A stretch of 64,000 bases of DNA from Vallitalea longa (GCF_027923465.1 NZ_BRLB01000004.1:62001-126000), one strand, 5' to 3'. Positions 44,130 through 53,702 are shown, numbered from the stretch's first letter. Notes: generated by a model from the sequence alone, not told the origin. Numbers and translations are program-made.

Positions 44130-44852
44130 ATGAAAAAGAGTTGTAAATGTTTCATATTGGTAGTTATATTATGTAGTATGACGATATTGATTTCACTTAC
44201 AACATATGCAAATTCCGCTGAACCACCATCGTTGGTAATACTTATCAATAATCCTCCAGCTGATCTTTCAATTGTGTTGGTTTCAAGTGAAAATAGATCA
44301 GAAGCAAAAGTTAAGAGAGTTGCATGGGAAGGTTATTATGTTTTTTATTCATCCGACATGCGGGTTAATGGTAATTATAAATTCATAGTTACATCTAATG
44401 GTGAGAGTTTTGAATGTACATTCAATGAACCTATAAAGAGATATAATAAAGTGTTAACACTAGATATGTCTACTCAAGAGTTTACACCTGGTGAATATCC
44501 ATTTCGTTCTGTAATTTTAGTGGCGATACGGTTGTTGATTACCCTTTTACTTGAAGGTATTATTTTTTGGCTTTTTGGTTTTAGAAGAAAAAGAAGTTGG
44601 ATTGTATTTATAGTCATCAATTTAATAACTCAGGGTGCATTAAATATTTGGTTGAATAACGTATGTTCCCTAATGTCAAGTTATTTGATATTTACTTTGA
44701 TTTTTGGAGAGTTTTTTGTATTTTTGACAGAAATGATTATGTTCCCAATATTAATCAATGAGCATAAAAAAAGGGCTATTATATATTCTCTAGTAGCAAA
44801 CATAGTAAGTTTAATTGCTGGAGGATACCTTATCACAGTATTGCCTATTTAA
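44130..44852 (+). CDS. Membrane protein with extracytoplasmic N-terminal domain
   Basis: 240 residues with TGGAGGTG before ATG 44130. A signal peptide (KSCKCFILVVILCSMTILI) is followed by an external domain 'AEPPSLVILINNPPADLSIVL' to about residue 125, then four hydrophobic segments ('FRSVILVAIRLLITLLLEGI', 'WIVFIVINLITQGALNIWLN', ...). The 'EPPSLVILINNPPADL' start is a recurring feature of uncharacterised clostridial membrane proteins. Function unknown. Confidence 0.7.
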   Translation: MKKSCKCFILVVILCSMTILISLTTYANSAEPPSLVILINNPPADLSIVLVSSENRSEAKVKRVAWEGYYVFYSSDMRVNGNYKFIVTSNGESFECTFNEPIKRYNKVLTLDMSTQEFTPGEYPFRSVILVAIRLLITLLLEGIIFWLFGFRRKRSWIVFIVINLITQGALNIWLNNVCSLMSSYLIFTLIFGEFFVFLTEMIMFPILINEHKKRAIIYSLVANIVSLIAGGYLITVLPI

Positions 44853-44965
44853 TTAGTCTGGGAAGTAGTAAACAATTGAAATGATATACCTATAATAATA
44901 TAGCATTACCACAATGCTTATATATAAGAAATTATTAATTAATTTAATACAAGGGGGAATTTTTT

Positions 44966-45442
44966 ATGGAGTATAGAATAATATCATTACCATCATTTAA
45001 AGTAGCATCATCTGGCGTAGACAAGGAATCTGACTTTTCAATAAATGGTATTTTAGGAAAGTTTGATAAGTATTTTTCTTCAGTTAAGCTTTCTAAAAGA
45101 GATAGTTTTATGCCTAGAGATTTCTTGTTTTTTGATGAAGAAAAACAAGGTATGGTATGGTGGTGGGCATTGAGTGAGGATATGGATGATGGTGGAAATG
45201 AAGTCGTTGATTTTGAAGGGGGTTACTATTTAACATATGTTTTTAAAGATGGAGATGAAGAAACGGATAGCAAGTTATATAACCAAGCATTGAGTTATAT
45301 TGAGAATTCAGATGTTTTTGAACTAGATATTCGTAAGAATCATTATGCTATGGGACATATTATTACACCATCAGAGATTATAAAAGCACAAGGATGGGCA
45401 CAGATGGAAACATTTATACCCATTAAGTTAAAATCAAACTAA
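44966..45442 (+). CDS. GyrI-like effector-binding domain protein
   Basis: 158 residues, AAGGGGG upstream. It starts 'EYRIISLPSFKVASSG' and ends 'GWAQMETFIPIK', both usual for stand-alone GyrI-like (AraC effector-binding, SHS2 fold) proteins; 'WWWALSEDMDDGGNEVVDFEGGYYLTYVF' is the binding core. No DNA-binding domain is attached. Probably binds or hydrolyses small cyclic or hydrophobic compounds. Confidence 0.75.
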   Translation: MEYRIISLPSFKVASSGVDKESDFSINGILGKFDKYFSSVKLSKRDSFMPRDFLFFDEEKQGMVWWWALSEDMDDGGNEVVDFEGGYYLTYVFKDGDEETDSKLYNQALSYIENSDVFELDIRKNHYAMGHIITPSEIIKAQGWAQMETFIPIKLKSN

Positions 45443-45522
45443 TATACATAGGTTAATTAAGTAAGAGTAATAGTTGTAATATATATGATAATAACATATA
45501 TTAATTAAAGGGAGTTGTAACC

Positions 45523-45984
45523 ATGAATATTAGTTTTGAAAGGGCTAAAGTATATGATGCTTGTGAAATAATTCGTATAAGAAATAAATGTTTCTACTCA
45601 GATTTCATTAAGTATGGCTATTGTCCAGGATATAATATAGCAAAAGAAAATATGATGAAAAGTATATCTAAAAAGATAATGTATAATATATTGTGTGATA
45701 ATAAAATAGTTGGAAACATTAGTATAACTGATAATAATGATAATACCTATCACCTTAATTGCCTTTGTGTCATTCCCGATTATGAGAATAGAGGAATAGG
45801 ACAAGAATCGCTTAGAGTTATTGAAAATGAATTTCCAGATGCAACTGTGTGGACTTTAGAAACCCCTGCGGATAAGAAGAGAAATCATTACTTTTATAAA
45901 AAAATGGGGTATAATATTGTAAAAGAATATATGGATGGTTCTGTTAAGATCATGTTATTTGAAAAGAAAACAAAATTACTATAG
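45523..45984 (+). CDS. GNAT-family N-acetyltransferase
   Basis: 153 residues with AAAGGGAG before ATG 45523. 'FERAKVYDACEIIRIRNKCF' opens the fold, 'LNCLCVIPDYENRGIGQESL' holds the acetyl-CoA loop, and 'KKRNHYFYKKMGYNIVKEY' the last helix. Substrate unknown. Unrelated in detail to the other GNATs nearby. Confidence 0.82.
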   Translation: MNISFERAKVYDACEIIRIRNKCFYSDFIKYGYCPGYNIAKENMMKSISKKIMYNILCDNKIVGNISITDNNDNTYHLNCLCVIPDYENRGIGQESLRVIENEFPDATVWTLETPADKKRNHYFYKKMGYNIVKEYMDGSVKIMLFEKKTKLL

Positions 45985-46067
45985 TAAGTATATGCTGCGT
46001 TATATGATATTGACTAGTCATCTACAGGATATTTATTTTAAGAAGAAAATTATGAAAGGTGTAAGTT

Positions 46068-47186
46068 ATGGAAAATGTATTATATTTAGTTAGAGGGCTA
46101 GTTATTTCAATTTTAATACTAATAGTTATAATTATTTGTATTATCTTTATAGCAAGAAGGATTAATGCAAATAGAATTAAAATCACCACTGAAAATGGAA
46201 TGCAACAAAATCTATATGTTGAAATAGGTAAGATTAAGCAATATTTACAGATACGAGGAAAGGATAAGAATAATCCAATAATTTTGTTCTTACATGGTGG
46301 ACCGGGCAATCCCAATGCTTATATAGCACCTTATTATCAGAAGACCCTTGAAAAGAGTTTCACATTTGTTAATTGGGACCAACGTGGTAGTGGAAGGACT
46401 TTTTTCGAAAATCCTCACATGAATTATAAAACGGATATCTCTCCTGAGATTATGATAAATGATATTGATGAAATAATATCATATTTATCCAATAGATTTG
46501 GACAAAAGAAGATTATACTCATGGGTCACTCATGGGGAACTGTTTTGGGTACACAATATTGCTTGAAATATCCTGATAAGATTTCTGCTTATATTGGTAT
46601 TGGACAAAGTATCAATGCAATGAAGGGAGAAGAGTTAGCTTTTAAAACAGCAATAGATATGGCACAATCAGATAGTAAAATAGAATATATAAATAACTTA
46701 CAAGATACTTGGAATAAAATATCCCGACAAAAAAATGTTAATAAAGAATTTATGATGGATTTTATAAAAATGCGTAAGCTCATAGCCCAATATCTTACAT
46801 GTAGTGATGAAATGTCACCTATTAAAACAATGTGGTTATATTTTACTTCATCCGAAATGTCACTAAGGGATTTGAAATTCCTTCTAAAAAATAGTAATTT
46901 AGACAATCGCTTCAAATATGGTGTTATGTTAGATGAATATGTTTTCTTTCACTTTGATATAAATGAGTATCCAAAGAACTATCAAGTTCCAGTATATTTC
47001 ATTTCGGGAGATAGTGATTGTATACCACCACATATAATGATAGAGGAATATTTCAACTCAATAACAGCACCTGACAAAAAGATGTTTTTAATAAAAAAAG
47101 CAGGACATTTACCCTTTTTAGATAATCCAAAAGATTTTTGTGAAGTTGTAGAAGAAATATTAAAAGGTCGATTAAATATAAATTGA
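46068..47186 (+). CDS. Alpha/beta hydrolase, proline-iminopeptidase-like, membrane-anchored
   Basis: 372 residues from ATG 46068 (AAAGGTG upstream). An N-terminal membrane segment (LVISILILIVIIICIIFIAR) precedes an alpha/beta hydrolase: oxyanion HGGPGNPN, 'NWDQRGSGRTF', nucleophile Ser in MGHSWGTVLG, Asp in 'ISGDSDCIPP' and His in 'KAGHLPFLDN'. HGGPG and DQRGxGRS are the signature of prolyl iminopeptidases. The anchor suggests it acts at the membrane, on peptides or a peptide-like drug. Confidence 0.85.
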   Translation: MENVLYLVRGLVISILILIVIIICIIFIARRINANRIKITTENGMQQNLYVEIGKIKQYLQIRGKDKNNPIILFLHGGPGNPNAYIAPYYQKTLEKSFTFVNWDQRGSGRTFFENPHMNYKTDISPEIMINDIDEIISYLSNRFGQKKIILMGHSWGTVLGTQYCLKYPDKISAYIGIGQSINAMKGEELAFKTAIDMAQSDSKIEYINNLQDTWNKISRQKNVNKEFMMDFIKMRKLIAQYLTCSDEMSPIKTMWLYFTSSEMSLRDLKFLLKNSNLDNRFKYGVMLDEYVFFHFDINEYPKNYQVPVYFISGDSDCIPPHIMIEEYFNSITAPDKKMFLIKKAGHLPFLDNPKDFCEVVEEILKGRLNIN

Positions 47187-47213
47187 AAAAATGTAGAGGT
47201 TAGAGGTAATAAG

Positions 47214-47825
47214 ATGGAAAGTATTAGTTTATTAATAAATGCTATTATTCAGGTCATTATACTTTCGATAATTCCATTTTTATGGTGGATTATTAGCGAT
47301 AGAAAAAATTCTTCTTTTCTGCAATGGATAGGATTAAGAAAAATAATTATTAAAGATAAGAAAAAATATGTGCTAACAATATTTATAATGCTGTTAATCT
47401 CGTTAATAACAATATTTGGAATATTACCGTTGTTTGTTGATACATCATATAATGCAACATCACAATTTGAAGGTAAAGGTGTTTCTGCCTTAATTCCAGC
47501 ATTAATATTTTCCTTTATCCAAACAGGTTTATCTGAGGAAATTTTCTTTAGGGGATTTTTAGCTAAAAGATTTATAAACAAATTTGGATTCAGAATTGGA
47601 AATGTCATTCAAGGCTTATTGTTTGGATTAATGCATGGGATATTTTTTTACTCGATTGCAGGAGTATTCGGAAGTATAATTATTATTTTATTAACTGGTT
47701 TATCAGGATGGGTTAGTGGATGGTTTAATGAAGAGCAATCTGGTGGTTCAATTATATCAAGTTGGATGATACATGGTTTAGGTAATATTATTTCATCTAT
47801 AGCAGTAATGTTTAATCTTATATAG
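47214..47825 (+). CDS. CPBP-family intramembrane metalloprotease
   Basis: 203 residues, about five or six membrane segments. Catalytic motifs are EE-R in 'GLSEEIFFRGFLAKRF', 'GLMHGIFF' and 'SWMIHGLGNII'. The family includes CAAX-type proteases and bacteriocin-immunity proteins. AGAGGTAATAAG lies before ATG 47214, 27 bases after the hydrolase gene, so they may be cotranscribed. Confidence 0.85.
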   Translation: MESISLLINAIIQVIILSIIPFLWWIISDRKNSSFLQWIGLRKIIIKDKKKYVLTIFIMLLISLITIFGILPLFVDTSYNATSQFEGKGVSALIPALIFSFIQTGLSEEIFFRGFLAKRFINKFGFRIGNVIQGLLFGLMHGIFFYSIAGVFGSIIIILLTGLSGWVSGWFNEEQSGGSIISSWMIHGLGNIISSIAVMFNLI

Positions 47826-47875
47826 TAATTGTTAAGGTGAAATTTGTAGAGAAAAGTTGGAAAGTAGATGAAATA

Positions 47876-48394
47876 ATGGAATTATGGGACCTATATGATG
47901 AAAATAGAGCTAAGCTAAATAAAACTCATGTTATAGGTATACCAATATCTGAGGGTGAATATCATATTGTGGTCGATATTTGGACGATTAACAGCAAGGG
48001 TGAGATATTAATTACACAAAGGCATCAAGAGAAAACATTTGGGTTATTATGGGAATGTACAGGTGGTTCTGTTATTTGTGGTGAGAGTAGTAAGGTTGGT
48101 GCTTTACGGGAATTGTCAGAAGAAGTGGGGATAAATGCCAGCAATGAACAGCTTTTATTAATTCATACAATTCGACTAAAAGATAGATTCGTAGATACAT
48201 ATATCACTAGGCAAGATGTAGTATTAGATGATTTAGAGTTACAAGCTGAAGAAGTTGTAGATGCAAAATTTATATCTTTTGAAGAATTAAATATAATGTG
48301 GAAAAATGGTTTGATAGTACCAAGACACAGATATGAATTATATCAAGATGACATTATCAATTATATAAAGAAAAATATAGACAGTAAACTTTAG
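47876..48394 (+). CDS. Nudix hydrolase
   Basis: 172 residues from ATG 47876. I prefer this to GTG 47837 because Nudix proteins of this group begin 'ELWDLYDENRAKLNKTH', and the GTG has no ribosome site; GGAAAG lies 12 bases before the ATG. The Nudix box is 'GGSVICGESSKVGALRELSEEVGI', with the catalytic REL-EE core. It resembles IPP-isomerase-like or YfcD Nudix enzymes that cleave nucleoside diphosphate-linked compounds. Substrate unknown. Confidence 0.82.
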   Translation: MELWDLYDENRAKLNKTHVIGIPISEGEYHIVVDIWTINSKGEILITQRHQEKTFGLLWECTGGSVICGESSKVGALRELSEEVGINASNEQLLLIHTIRLKDRFVDTYITRQDVVLDDLELQAEEVVDAKFISFEELNIMWKNGLIVPRHRYELYQDDIINYIKKNIDSKL

Positions 48395-48442
48395 TATTAC
48401 AGAGTCTAGTGACGAAGATAGAAATAAGAAAGAGGTGAAATT

Positions 48443-49000
48443 ATGAAAAGATGTTTTGGATCTAAAGAGGGGCAAGAACTATATGCAAAATATCATGATG
48501 AAGAATGGGGTGTCCCTGTTCATGATGACCTTATACTGTTTGAATTTCTGATATTGGAAGGGGCCCAGGCAGGTTTAAACTGGTTTACTATCCTACAAAG
48601 AAGAGAAGGTTATAGAGAAGCTTTTAAAAACTTTGACCCTGTTAGGGTTGCAGATATGTCTGATGAAGAATTGGAATTACTTCGCCATAATGAAAAAATC
48701 ATTCGTAATAAATTGAAGATTTATTCTGCAAGAACTAATGCAAGAGTGTTTCTTGATATTCAGAAAGAATTTGGAAGTTTTGATGCATTTTTATGGACTT
48801 TTGTTGGAAATAAGCCGATTGTTAATCAATATAAAAGTCTTGAAGAAGTTCCAGTGAATACTGAAATAAGTGACAGGCTATCAAAGGAATTAAAACGAAG
48901 AGGCATGAAATTTGTGGGGTCTACTATTATGTATGCCTATATGCAAGCAATAGGAATGGTGGATGATCATTTGATAGATTGCTGGAAGAGGAAACTTTAA
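48443..49000 (+). CDS. tag: DNA-3-methyladenine glycosylase I
   Basis: 185 residues, full-length Tag. GAAAGAGGTG precedes the ATG. Zinc ligands C4, H17 and the pair in 'DDHLIDCW' (His and Cys) are kept; 'YHDEEWGVP' and 'ILEGAQAGLNWFTILQRR' with its Glu form the base pocket. It removes 3-methyladenine from alkylated DNA. Unlike most of its neighbours it is a housekeeping repair enzyme. Confidence 0.94.
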   Translation: MKRCFGSKEGQELYAKYHDEEWGVPVHDDLILFEFLILEGAQAGLNWFTILQRREGYREAFKNFDPVRVADMSDEELELLRHNEKIIRNKLKIYSARTNARVFLDIQKEFGSFDAFLWTFVGNKPIVNQYKSLEEVPVNTEISDRLSKELKRRGMKFVGSTIMYAYMQAIGMVDDHLIDCWKRKL

Positions 49001-49019
49001 AATGGAGAGGATTTACTAA

Positions 49020-49931
49020 ATGAACTTTACTAAATTGAAACAAAAAAATTTGTATGGTAACTTGGAGTATAATAGATTTTTATCAAATGGATTTCTAATA
49101 ATATTTATTTTTTTTGTATTATGGACTGTAAGTTTCGTTTTAGGTAGATTTATATCTAAGTATATATTACAATTTGTAGATATTGAAAAAAAATATATAT
49201 CTTTAAGAAGGATTATAACATGTGGTTTTCAAATTATTGTATTTTTTACATGGGTAAAGTTTGTTGAAAGAAGAAAAATTAGGACTTTAGGATTTAGATA
49301 TAAAAAATCATATAAATTTTTAATAGGTTTTTTAATAGGTATATTTGCAATTTCAGTAATAACTATTATATTGCTATTTACAGGATCAATACAAATAGAA
49401 ATAAGAAAAGGTATTAATTTAAACATGAATACATTCATAGGAATAGTATTAATAGTGTCAGGATGGATTGTTCAAAGTGTTTCAGAGGAGATAGGTATTA
49501 GAGGGTGGTTGATACCTCTATTAGGAGCAAAGTATAATATTACATTAGCTATATTTACTACTTCAATTGTATTTGGAATGATACATTTATTTACTCCTAA
49601 TGTTACTGTATTATCTTTTATGAATATATTTTTATCAGGTGTTTTCTTTGCTTTATATGCAATAAGTGAAGATTGTCTTTGGGGTGTTTGGGGTTGTCAT
49701 TTCGGTTGGAATTTAGCGTTAGGTAATATATATGAATTTAACGTTAGTGGAGTTTCAAGTACAAGTAGTACAATATTTCAAATAAAGACTATTGGAAACA
49801 ATGTATTAACAGGAGGTTCATTTGGACCAGAAGGTGGATTGTTAGCGACAGTAATTTTAATAGTTGGAATTATAATAGTTGGATATAAAATTTATAGAAA
49901 TAGTATGATGGATACACAAAGATTGTCATAA
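49020..49931 (+). CDS. CPBP-family intramembrane metalloprotease
   Basis: 303 residues with about eight hydrophobic segments. 'SEEIGIRGWLIPLL' supplies EE-R, 'GMIHLFTPN' a His, and 'WGCHFGWNLALGN' the third motif. TGGAGAGGA lies before ATG 49020. It is longer than the CPBP protein at 47214 and differs strongly in sequence. Family roles include protein-prenyl processing and self-immunity; none can be chosen here. Confidence 0.84.
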   Translation: MNFTKLKQKNLYGNLEYNRFLSNGFLIIFIFFVLWTVSFVLGRFISKYILQFVDIEKKYISLRRIITCGFQIIVFFTWVKFVERRKIRTLGFRYKKSYKFLIGFLIGIFAISVITIILLFTGSIQIEIRKGINLNMNTFIGIVLIVSGWIVQSVSEEIGIRGWLIPLLGAKYNITLAIFTTSIVFGMIHLFTPNVTVLSFMNIFLSGVFFALYAISEDCLWGVWGCHFGWNLALGNIYEFNVSGVSSTSSTIFQIKTIGNNVLTGGSFGPEGGLLATVILIVGIIIVGYKIYRNSMMDTQRLS

Positions 49932-50031
49932 TATTATTTGATTCCATAATAATAAGATGAAATTTTCCTAAGAATGATATAAATCACAATATAAAATATT
50001 CCGAGTAATGAAATTATGAAAGGAGTAACCA

Positions 50032-50658
50032 ATGAATCCATGGTTAACTGTACCACATGATGATTATGAAAGACATATGAAAGATACATCAGTGTATCAA
50101 TTACAAGAATTGAATAAAATATTTAAAAAGAATGTAGAGAGATATAAGCCTAAGTCGATATTAGTTTTAGGATGTACAGGTGGTAACTGTTTCGAGCATA
50201 TTGATGATAGAATAACTAAAAAAGTTATTGGTGTAGATATTAATAAGAGTTACTTAGATATATGTAGAAGTAGATTTAAAACAAAAAACTATGATTTAGA
50301 ATTAATATGCTGTGATATGAATGAAGAAGATTTGAAAATAGATACAATTGATTTTATTTCTTGTGCACTTTTCTTAGAATATGTTGATTGTTATAGAGTT
50401 TTGAGTCAAATTAAGAAGATGATGAGGAACATAAGTAGATTAAATATCGTCATACAAAGAAGTAATGATAGACGATTCGTGAGTAATACTGGAGTGAGCT
50501 CACTTAATGTATTATCCAGTATATCAAAAGAGGTTATAGAAAAAGAATTAGAAGATATTTTTGACATGCTGGATATGGATATAGAGTGTAAAGAAAATAT
50601 TAGTTTGCCTAATGGTAAAGAATTTATTACATATATTTGCATACTAAAATCAATATAA
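50032..50658 (+). CDS. SAM-dependent methyltransferase
   Basis: 208 residues, GAAAGGAG before ATG 50032. Motif I is 'SILVLGCTGGNCFEHID', motif II 'VIGVDINKSYLDICRSR'. 'FISCALFLEYVDCYRVLSQI' and the C-terminal 'LPNGKEFITYICILKS' complete a small class I methyltransferase. It starts 'NPWLTVPHDDYERHM', a group of class I enzymes that includes trans-aconitate-type members. Substrate unknown. Confidence 0.84.
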   Translation: MNPWLTVPHDDYERHMKDTSVYQLQELNKIFKKNVERYKPKSILVLGCTGGNCFEHIDDRITKKVIGVDINKSYLDICRSRFKTKNYDLELICCDMNEEDLKIDTIDFISCALFLEYVDCYRVLSQIKKMMRNISRLNIVIQRSNDRRFVSNTGVSSLNVLSSISKEVIEKELEDIFDMLDMDIECKENISLPNGKEFITYICILKSI

Positions 50659-50813
50659 AAATTATATTAATCTGAAGGTTTTGTTCAGTTAGTAAGGGAT
50701 ATGGTACGTTAGGTGAAATAATCTACAGTGTCGCAATATAATTATGAAGAAAATAATAAGAAAGGAAAATGTATATTGAGTTTCCTTATTAGTTCATTAT
50801 ACAAGATAGAAAT

Positions 50814-51293
50814 ATGAATTTTGAATTAAGAATAAGAACAGAAAGTGATACACAAGAATTTTTAACATGGAGTTATGAAGGGGAATATAGTTTTTATGAT
50901 AATGCAATTCAACAAGAAAAAATTGATAATATCAAAAGCTTAACTGGTTCAGATAAAGCCTTTTCGGTTTATAATGAAAAGAATGAATTGGTTGGTAATT
51001 GCGAATTCTATGATGTTGGTGATGATGGAGTACTATTTTATGCTGTTGGTGTACAGATGAAACCAAGTTTAACTGGTCAAGGGCATGGATTGACATTTTG
51101 TAAGGCTATAATTGAACATGGAAGAAAAACACTTGGATTTAATGAACTTGGAATAGCAGTTGCTGATTTTAATAAGAGAGCTAGACGTGTATATGAAAAA
51201 CTAGGATTTGAGTTTGTTGAGGATCAAGTATGGAACATAAGGGGCAATGATTATAAATTTATAATAATGGAAAAGAATTTTATTACCCAATAA
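50814..51293 (+). CDS. GNAT-family N-acetyltransferase
   Basis: 159 residues with 'LRIRTESDTQEFLTWSYEGE' at the start and 'KPSLTGQGHGLTFCKAIIEH' as the acetyl-CoA loop, RimI/RimJ-like. The ribosome site before ATG 50814 is weak. A better one (GAAAGGAAA) serves an in-frame ATG 50769, but that frame stops at TAG after seven codons, so the real N-terminus may once have been longer. Substrate unknown. Confidence 0.8.
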   Translation: MNFELRIRTESDTQEFLTWSYEGEYSFYDNAIQQEKIDNIKSLTGSDKAFSVYNEKNELVGNCEFYDVGDDGVLFYAVGVQMKPSLTGQGHGLTFCKAIIEHGRKTLGFNELGIAVADFNKRARRVYEKLGFEFVEDQVWNIRGNDYKFIIMEKNFITQ

Positions 51294-51332
51294 GCTAGAT
51301 AAAATCAAACATTGTATAGAGGAGGTAAAAAT

Positions 51333-52094
51333 ATGAAAATTACAAAAGAGTACTTGGACTCTATTATTGAAAATGGAAGAAATATGCTGAAACCCGATTG
51401 GAATTTATGGAATCCCCAAAAATCAAATGAGGGTTTGGGAATACAATTTCAAGACTTAAAAAAGAATTATGATGATAACATTAAAATAAAATTAGATCTA
51501 GAGGGAGTGGACCTAATCAGTAAGAAAACACTTTCTGAATGTATTGAAAGAAGAAAAAGTACAAGACATTTTAGTAATGAATTCTTATCATTTCAAGAAC
51601 TATCATATTTAGTATGGGGAACATGTGGAGGTAATAAACATAAGGATGGTAGCTTACATAGGACCATACCATCTGCTGGAGGAAGATATTGTCTAAATAC
51701 ATATATCTTTATTAATAGGGTAGGGGATATCCAAGAAGGGTTATATCTATATTTGCCTTATACTAATGAATTGGTATTAATTGACTCAAAATCGAATTTG
51801 GGTGAAAAAATAGATAATGCAATATTCAATCAAATGTATAATAGCGCTGTTACATTTATATGGACAGCAATACCGTATATAATGGAATATAGATATTCTA
51901 TTGTATCCCATAAGATGATTGCAATAGAAGCTGGACATGCATGTCAAAATCTATATTTGGCATCAGAAGCAATAAGTTGTGGGTGCTGTGCCATTTCAGC
52001 TTATAAACAAAGTACAATTGACAAAATAGTTAAAGTTGATGGTGATAATGAATTTGTAATATATGTGGCTGTTGTAGGAAGGGAAGTAAGGTAG
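51333..52094 (+). CDS. SagB-type nitroreductase-fold dehydrogenase
   Basis: 253 residues from ATG 51333, chosen over an upstream frame start because AGAGGAGG precedes it. FMN-binding fold: 'LSECIERRKSTRHFSNE', 'LSYLVWGTCGG', 'RTIPSAGGRYCLNTYIFINR' and 'IEAGHACQNLYLASEAISCG' are hallmarks of the SagB family, which oxidises azolines in RiPP toxins. No cyclodehydratase or precursor peptide is seen nearby, so it may act alone as a general dehydrogenase. Five bases separate it from the next methyltransferase. Confidence 0.85.
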   Translation: MKITKEYLDSIIENGRNMLKPDWNLWNPQKSNEGLGIQFQDLKKNYDDNIKIKLDLEGVDLISKKTLSECIERRKSTRHFSNEFLSFQELSYLVWGTCGGNKHKDGSLHRTIPSAGGRYCLNTYIFINRVGDIQEGLYLYLPYTNELVLIDSKSNLGEKIDNAIFNQMYNSAVTFIWTAIPYIMEYRYSIVSHKMIAIEAGHACQNLYLASEAISCGCCAISAYKQSTIDKIVKVDGDNEFVIYVAVVGREVR

Positions 52095-52098
52095 ATTT

Positions 52099-52713
52099 AT
52101 GCATAATCTTATAAATGCTTTTCCATTATATAATTTTTTGAAATATTGCAACGCAAGTTCTCTTGAAAAGGTTGTACTTGATTGTGGTGCAGGTGGTTCT
52201 AACCCACCACTTTCATTATTTCATGAGTTTGGATATGAAACTTATGGAATTGAAATATGTAAAGAACAACTAAAAAAGGTTAATGAATTTTGTAATTCGA
52301 AAAGTATAGATTTAAATATCATTGAAGGTGATATGACTAATATCCATTTTAAAAATGAATTCTTTAGTTTTTTGTATTCTTATAACACATCTGTACATAT
52401 GAGAAAAGTCGACTTTTCAGTTGCTTTAGCAGAGTTTTATAGAGTACTAAAACATGGTGGATTATGTTATGTTAATTTCTTAAGTGAAGATTGTGATACT
52501 TTTGATAAAGGTGTTCAAATAGCACATGGGGAATTCAGAAATATTGAGAATGGGGAAGAAGTTATTTATTGTCATTATAAAGATGAAGAAGTCAAGAAAA
52601 TTTTTCATGGATTTGATATTATATATAATGAAAAAAGAATAATTAGAAGAAAAATTAATGAAAGAGAAGAATATAAATCTGCGTATTTAGATTATATTTT
52701 ATTGAAAAAATAA
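52099..52713 (+). CDS. SAM-dependent methyltransferase
   Basis: 204 residues, starting five bases after the SagB-type gene and thus in its operon. Motif I 'VVLDCGAGGSNPPLSLFHEF', motif II 'TYGIEICKEQLKKVN', then 'FSFLYSYNTSVHMRK' and 'FYRVLKHGGLCYVNFLS'. Class I fold, with 'DFSVALAEFYRVLK' typical of small-molecule methylases. Together with the dehydrogenase it may modify one compound; the substrate is unknown. Confidence 0.85.
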   Translation: MHNLINAFPLYNFLKYCNASSLEKVVLDCGAGGSNPPLSLFHEFGYETYGIEICKEQLKKVNEFCNSKSIDLNIIEGDMTNIHFKNEFFSFLYSYNTSVHMRKVDFSVALAEFYRVLKHGGLCYVNFLSEDCDTFDKGVQIAHGEFRNIENGEEVIYCHYKDEEVKKIFHGFDIIYNEKRIIRRKINEREEYKSAYLDYILLKK

Positions 52714-52844
52714 TAATATTAATGATTCAGAGTAATGGACAAATAAAACTAAAAAGATTATTGTTTTGCAGATATATAATGATATATTATAAAGATAAGT
52801 AAAAACAAATAGTAAGGTTGGAAATAGAGGGGGCGAAACACAAG

Positions 52845-53663
52845 ATGAAATCTTTTAGTGCGATATTAAAGAAAAGTGGAAGATTTACATTTTTTGAAAT
52901 ACCATTTGATGCAAGTAAAGTATTTGATATAAAAAAAGGTACTATTAGGGTGTTTGGTACAATCAACAACTTAGAATTTAGAGAAAAGCTTACCTCTAGA
53001 GGTAATGGTAAATATATCTTAATGGCTAATAAAATGTTACAAAAAAGGGTGGGTTTTGTAGGAAGTGATTTAGAGATTGATGTTGAAATGGATTTAGATA
53101 AAGTAGCGTTACACAATTCAGGTAACAGAATTAGTTTAGATGTTCCTAAATGCAAAATTGATATATTACAAGCAATTAGAGAAAGAAGTACTATACGACA
53201 ATTTACAGACAGAAAAGTAGAGAAAAAGAAAATACAAATATTATTAGAATCTGGTTTTTGTGCACCCAATGCTAAGGGGAAAAGGCCTTGTCATTTTATT
53301 GTATCAGATGATTCAGCTTTTTTGCATAAAATAGCAGATGATAGTAATCATAAGACATTCAAAACAGCTACTTGTTGTATAGTAGTTTGCGGGGATAAAA
53401 ATGTTGAAGGTATCAATAAGTTCCTTATAGAAGATTGTTCTGCTGCAACTCAAAACATATTATTATCAGCGTACGGATTAGGTGTTGGTTCGGCATGGAT
53501 CGGTTTGTTAAAAACTTGTAGTGCATATGAATATATAATCAGTTGTTTTTCGCTTCCAGAGAAGATTATACCAGTTAACTTAATAGCATTAGGTTATCCT
53601 GATGAAGAAAAACCAATATTACCAAGATATGATTCTTCTAAAGTTCATTGGAATCATTGGTAA
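52845..53663 (+). CDS. DUF1905-nitroreductase fusion protein
   Basis: 272 residues from ATG 52845 (AGAGGGGG about 11 bases upstream; a longer frame to 52818 has no ribosome site). Residues 1-90 are a DUF1905 beta-barrel ('FEIPFDASKVFDIKKGTIRV', 'GKYILMANKMLQKRVG'). Residues of about 100-272 are an FMN nitroreductase ('IRERSTIRQFTDRKVEKKKI', 'SGFCAPNAKGKRPCHF', 'LLSAYGLGVGSAWIGL'). Two such domains in one chain is uncommon. Probably a flavin-dependent reductase with an added binding domain. Confidence 0.84.
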   Translation: MKSFSAILKKSGRFTFFEIPFDASKVFDIKKGTIRVFGTINNLEFREKLTSRGNGKYILMANKMLQKRVGFVGSDLEIDVEMDLDKVALHNSGNRISLDVPKCKIDILQAIRERSTIRQFTDRKVEKKKIQILLESGFCAPNAKGKRPCHFIVSDDSAFLHKIADDSNHKTFKTATCCIVVCGDKNVEGINKFLIEDCSAATQNILLSAYGLGVGSAWIGLLKTCSAYEYIISCFSLPEKIIPVNLIALGYPDEEKPILPRYDSSKVHWNHW

Positions 53664-53702
53664 AGATATTATTTTAAGTATATGACAAGGGAGGAATGAA
53701 AA

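Noticed and set aside
50769-50813. Leader peptide before the GNAT at 50814
   Set aside because: The seven-codon frame has a good ribosome site and is in phase with the GNAT, but no regulatory codon repeat or attenuator hairpin follows.
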